Assembly (NCBI GenBank): GCA_021229015.1
Contig: CM037777.1
Location: 26,368,775-26,432,774, forward strand
Length of the DNA: 64,000 nt
Reading direction: 5' to 3'
Source: Solen grandis
Taxonomy: Eukaryota > Mollusca > Bivalvia > Adapedonta > Solenidae
How positions within the stretch are numbered: the first letter of the stretch is position 1; each line of letters starts with the position of its first letter. The notes below the pieces were generated by a model. It did no database searches and was not told the origin of the DNA. It saw only the letters and a program-made list of their open reading frames with translations. This document shows positions 62,576-64,000 of this stretch, in pieces. Position numbers and translations under genes: made by a program.

Positions 62576-64000
62576 GGGAGAGTGATGAAGTGGACGGTCA
62601 CACCGCACTTATGGGGTAGTCAGGGGGGGAGTTTTGATGAAAAAAAAGTTTTTCTCATTTTCTTATAATCAAACGGTCGATATGAAGAAAGCACGATGAT
62701 GAGCCACCTGAAAAAAAAACCAAGAGTGAATAGGGAAAATTATTCCATACAGCCACGATCCAAGAATTCAAAAAGTTAAAACGAAGGCCACCGTACGATT
62801 TATTTTTAAAAAATAAAAAAAAACCCTTTGAATTTACACAAAACTTTTAATTACTGGTGAAACATTATAAAGAAGAGGGTCAATGAAACGATAAATTTTG
62901 AAAAACCAAAAACACCCCGACCTACATTTGTACCACATTCCATTGGGAATGCAACACACATTCGGGGGATACCTTTTAAGAATAGAGAAATATCACAAAG
63001 AAAACCCCAAAAAATTTTAGATTCAGCGGATCTCCATTAGAAATGACCGTCATATCCCGAGGGGGGGAAAACAAAAAGAACTTTTTGGGTCGCACTTAAG
63101 CATTGAGAACATTCCCAAAATAAAAAGAAGTAGGTAAAGAAGACAATGTTCACGACAGTATGTGCTTGGGAGATCAATTGTAGGGATTTAAAACTCAATA
63201 AAGGGGCGATACAGCCGGAAGAAGCGAGGCATTTGATAGAAAATCGAAAATTTTCTTCAAACCAAAAGCAAACTTTTTAAAATGTGGGCATTGTCCAAAT
63301 AACCCCGGGTATAGAAGAATACAATAAGATTAAAACCCCCCTTTTTCCAGACTATGTATAAAGTGGGGCCACAATTTGAAAAAAGGACGTTTTTCATCCC
63401 CACCTCTCAGAAAAAAGAAAGTGATTCACATTTATCATAATGATAAAAATTATTTTCATTACTCAATCACTAGTTTCCGGGGTGCACTACTTCTTAACCA
63501 AAAAATACTTTTTAAAACAAAAAGCTCCTTTTTTAAAACATTTGTCGTTTTACGCTTCGACACTATCCCCAAAAAAGATTTTTCCATGGCACTGTGGTAG
63601 AACATTTCAAGTTTGAAATGTTTTGATCAGCGCAAAGCAAACCGGAAAAACACAAAAAAACATCTGTAAATGAGGAATTGCAAGACCGGGGTCAAAGGTT
63701 TTGGGCACAAAGAAAAAACCAAATTTTGCCTGGCCAAAAAATGCAAGTTTTCAAGAAATTGTGAGCAACCCCCCCGTACAAAAACCAGAGAACTAAGTCA
63801 CCGACTTACCTTTAAAAATTTTTTGACTTTGAGTGCCATTTGATTGGGTGAACTATACCAAATTTTTGTTTGCTCAAAGTCTTGGGAACTGAATTTCAAT
63901 CCATGAAAACCCCTGCAGAAATCGAAGCGGGTGACCTAGAGAAAAAATTTTTCGTGTAACAACACTTTGTCAGAATTTTGTGCAGGCGTTTCAACCCCGT
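62576..64000. other. Low-quality sequence, no gene recognised
   Basis: Same style of padded base runs. Small frames (for example 63376-63600) show no domain. Confidence 0.55.

Overview
The window is nuclear DNA of an invertebrate animal, most likely a bivalve mollusc. That is inferred from AT-rich introns, a sparsely coding landscape, and repeat types I associate with bivalve genomes: tRNA-derived SINEs, LINEs ending in a TTCTG tail, and elements that open with a 'gggccatgatggccctggatcgctcacctgag' type end. I recognise one conserved protein-coding gene. The rest is introns, mobile elements and tandem repeats. There are two 100-base assembly gaps (2401-2500 and 52501-52600).

Region 1-21 kb. 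Nine minus-strand exons (6545-20920) encode 363 contiguous codons of an SLC6 family sodium-coupled neurotransmitter/amino-acid transporter, from TM2 to TM9, with every splice phase matching. The TM1 exon (upstream, higher coordinates) and the TM10-12 exons (lower coordinates) were not found. By eye it is most like glycine transporters, but two residues of the family chloride site are changed (Asn to Asp, Ser to Ala). Its introns hold a 46-bp minisatellite founded on the last exon's own 5' splice junction, a 42-bp and a 45-bp minisatellite, two large elements built of ~165-bp tandem units, four-copy SINE material and three copies of an unnamed dispersed repeat. A decayed LINE lies at 1.65-2.4 kb.

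Region 21-52 kb. This is a mobile-element graveyard. It holds a 5'-truncated LINE with an intact reverse transcriptase core (30.2-33.1 kb), further LINE fragments (24.8-25.7, 26.4-26.8, 39.8-42.3 and 52.1-52.5 kb) and, most strikingly, four foldback (inverted-arm) structures within about 24 kb (26.0-27.5, 34.05-38.7, 43.8-44.5 and 47.15-50.01 kb). The last is the clearest: 2,864 bp, matching inverted termini, a 9-bp target-site duplication, arms made of opposing arrays of hairpin-forming ~54-bp units, and a loop made of a different TCGTCGGGAAA-type repeat array. It sits inside a dispersed repeat whose uninterrupted relatives are at 14.5 and 21.6 kb.

Region 52.6-64 kb. After the second gap the sequence changes character: padded homopolymers, a ~600-bp near-pure C tract, and AAAA/TTTT smears. 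It looks like uncorrected low-quality assembly. Only a SINE (55.05-55.27 kb) and a frame-broken Ty3/gypsy-like reverse transcriptase fragment (62.2-62.6 kb) can be discerned. Long open frames there, including the proline/glycine ones across the C tract, are not credible genes.
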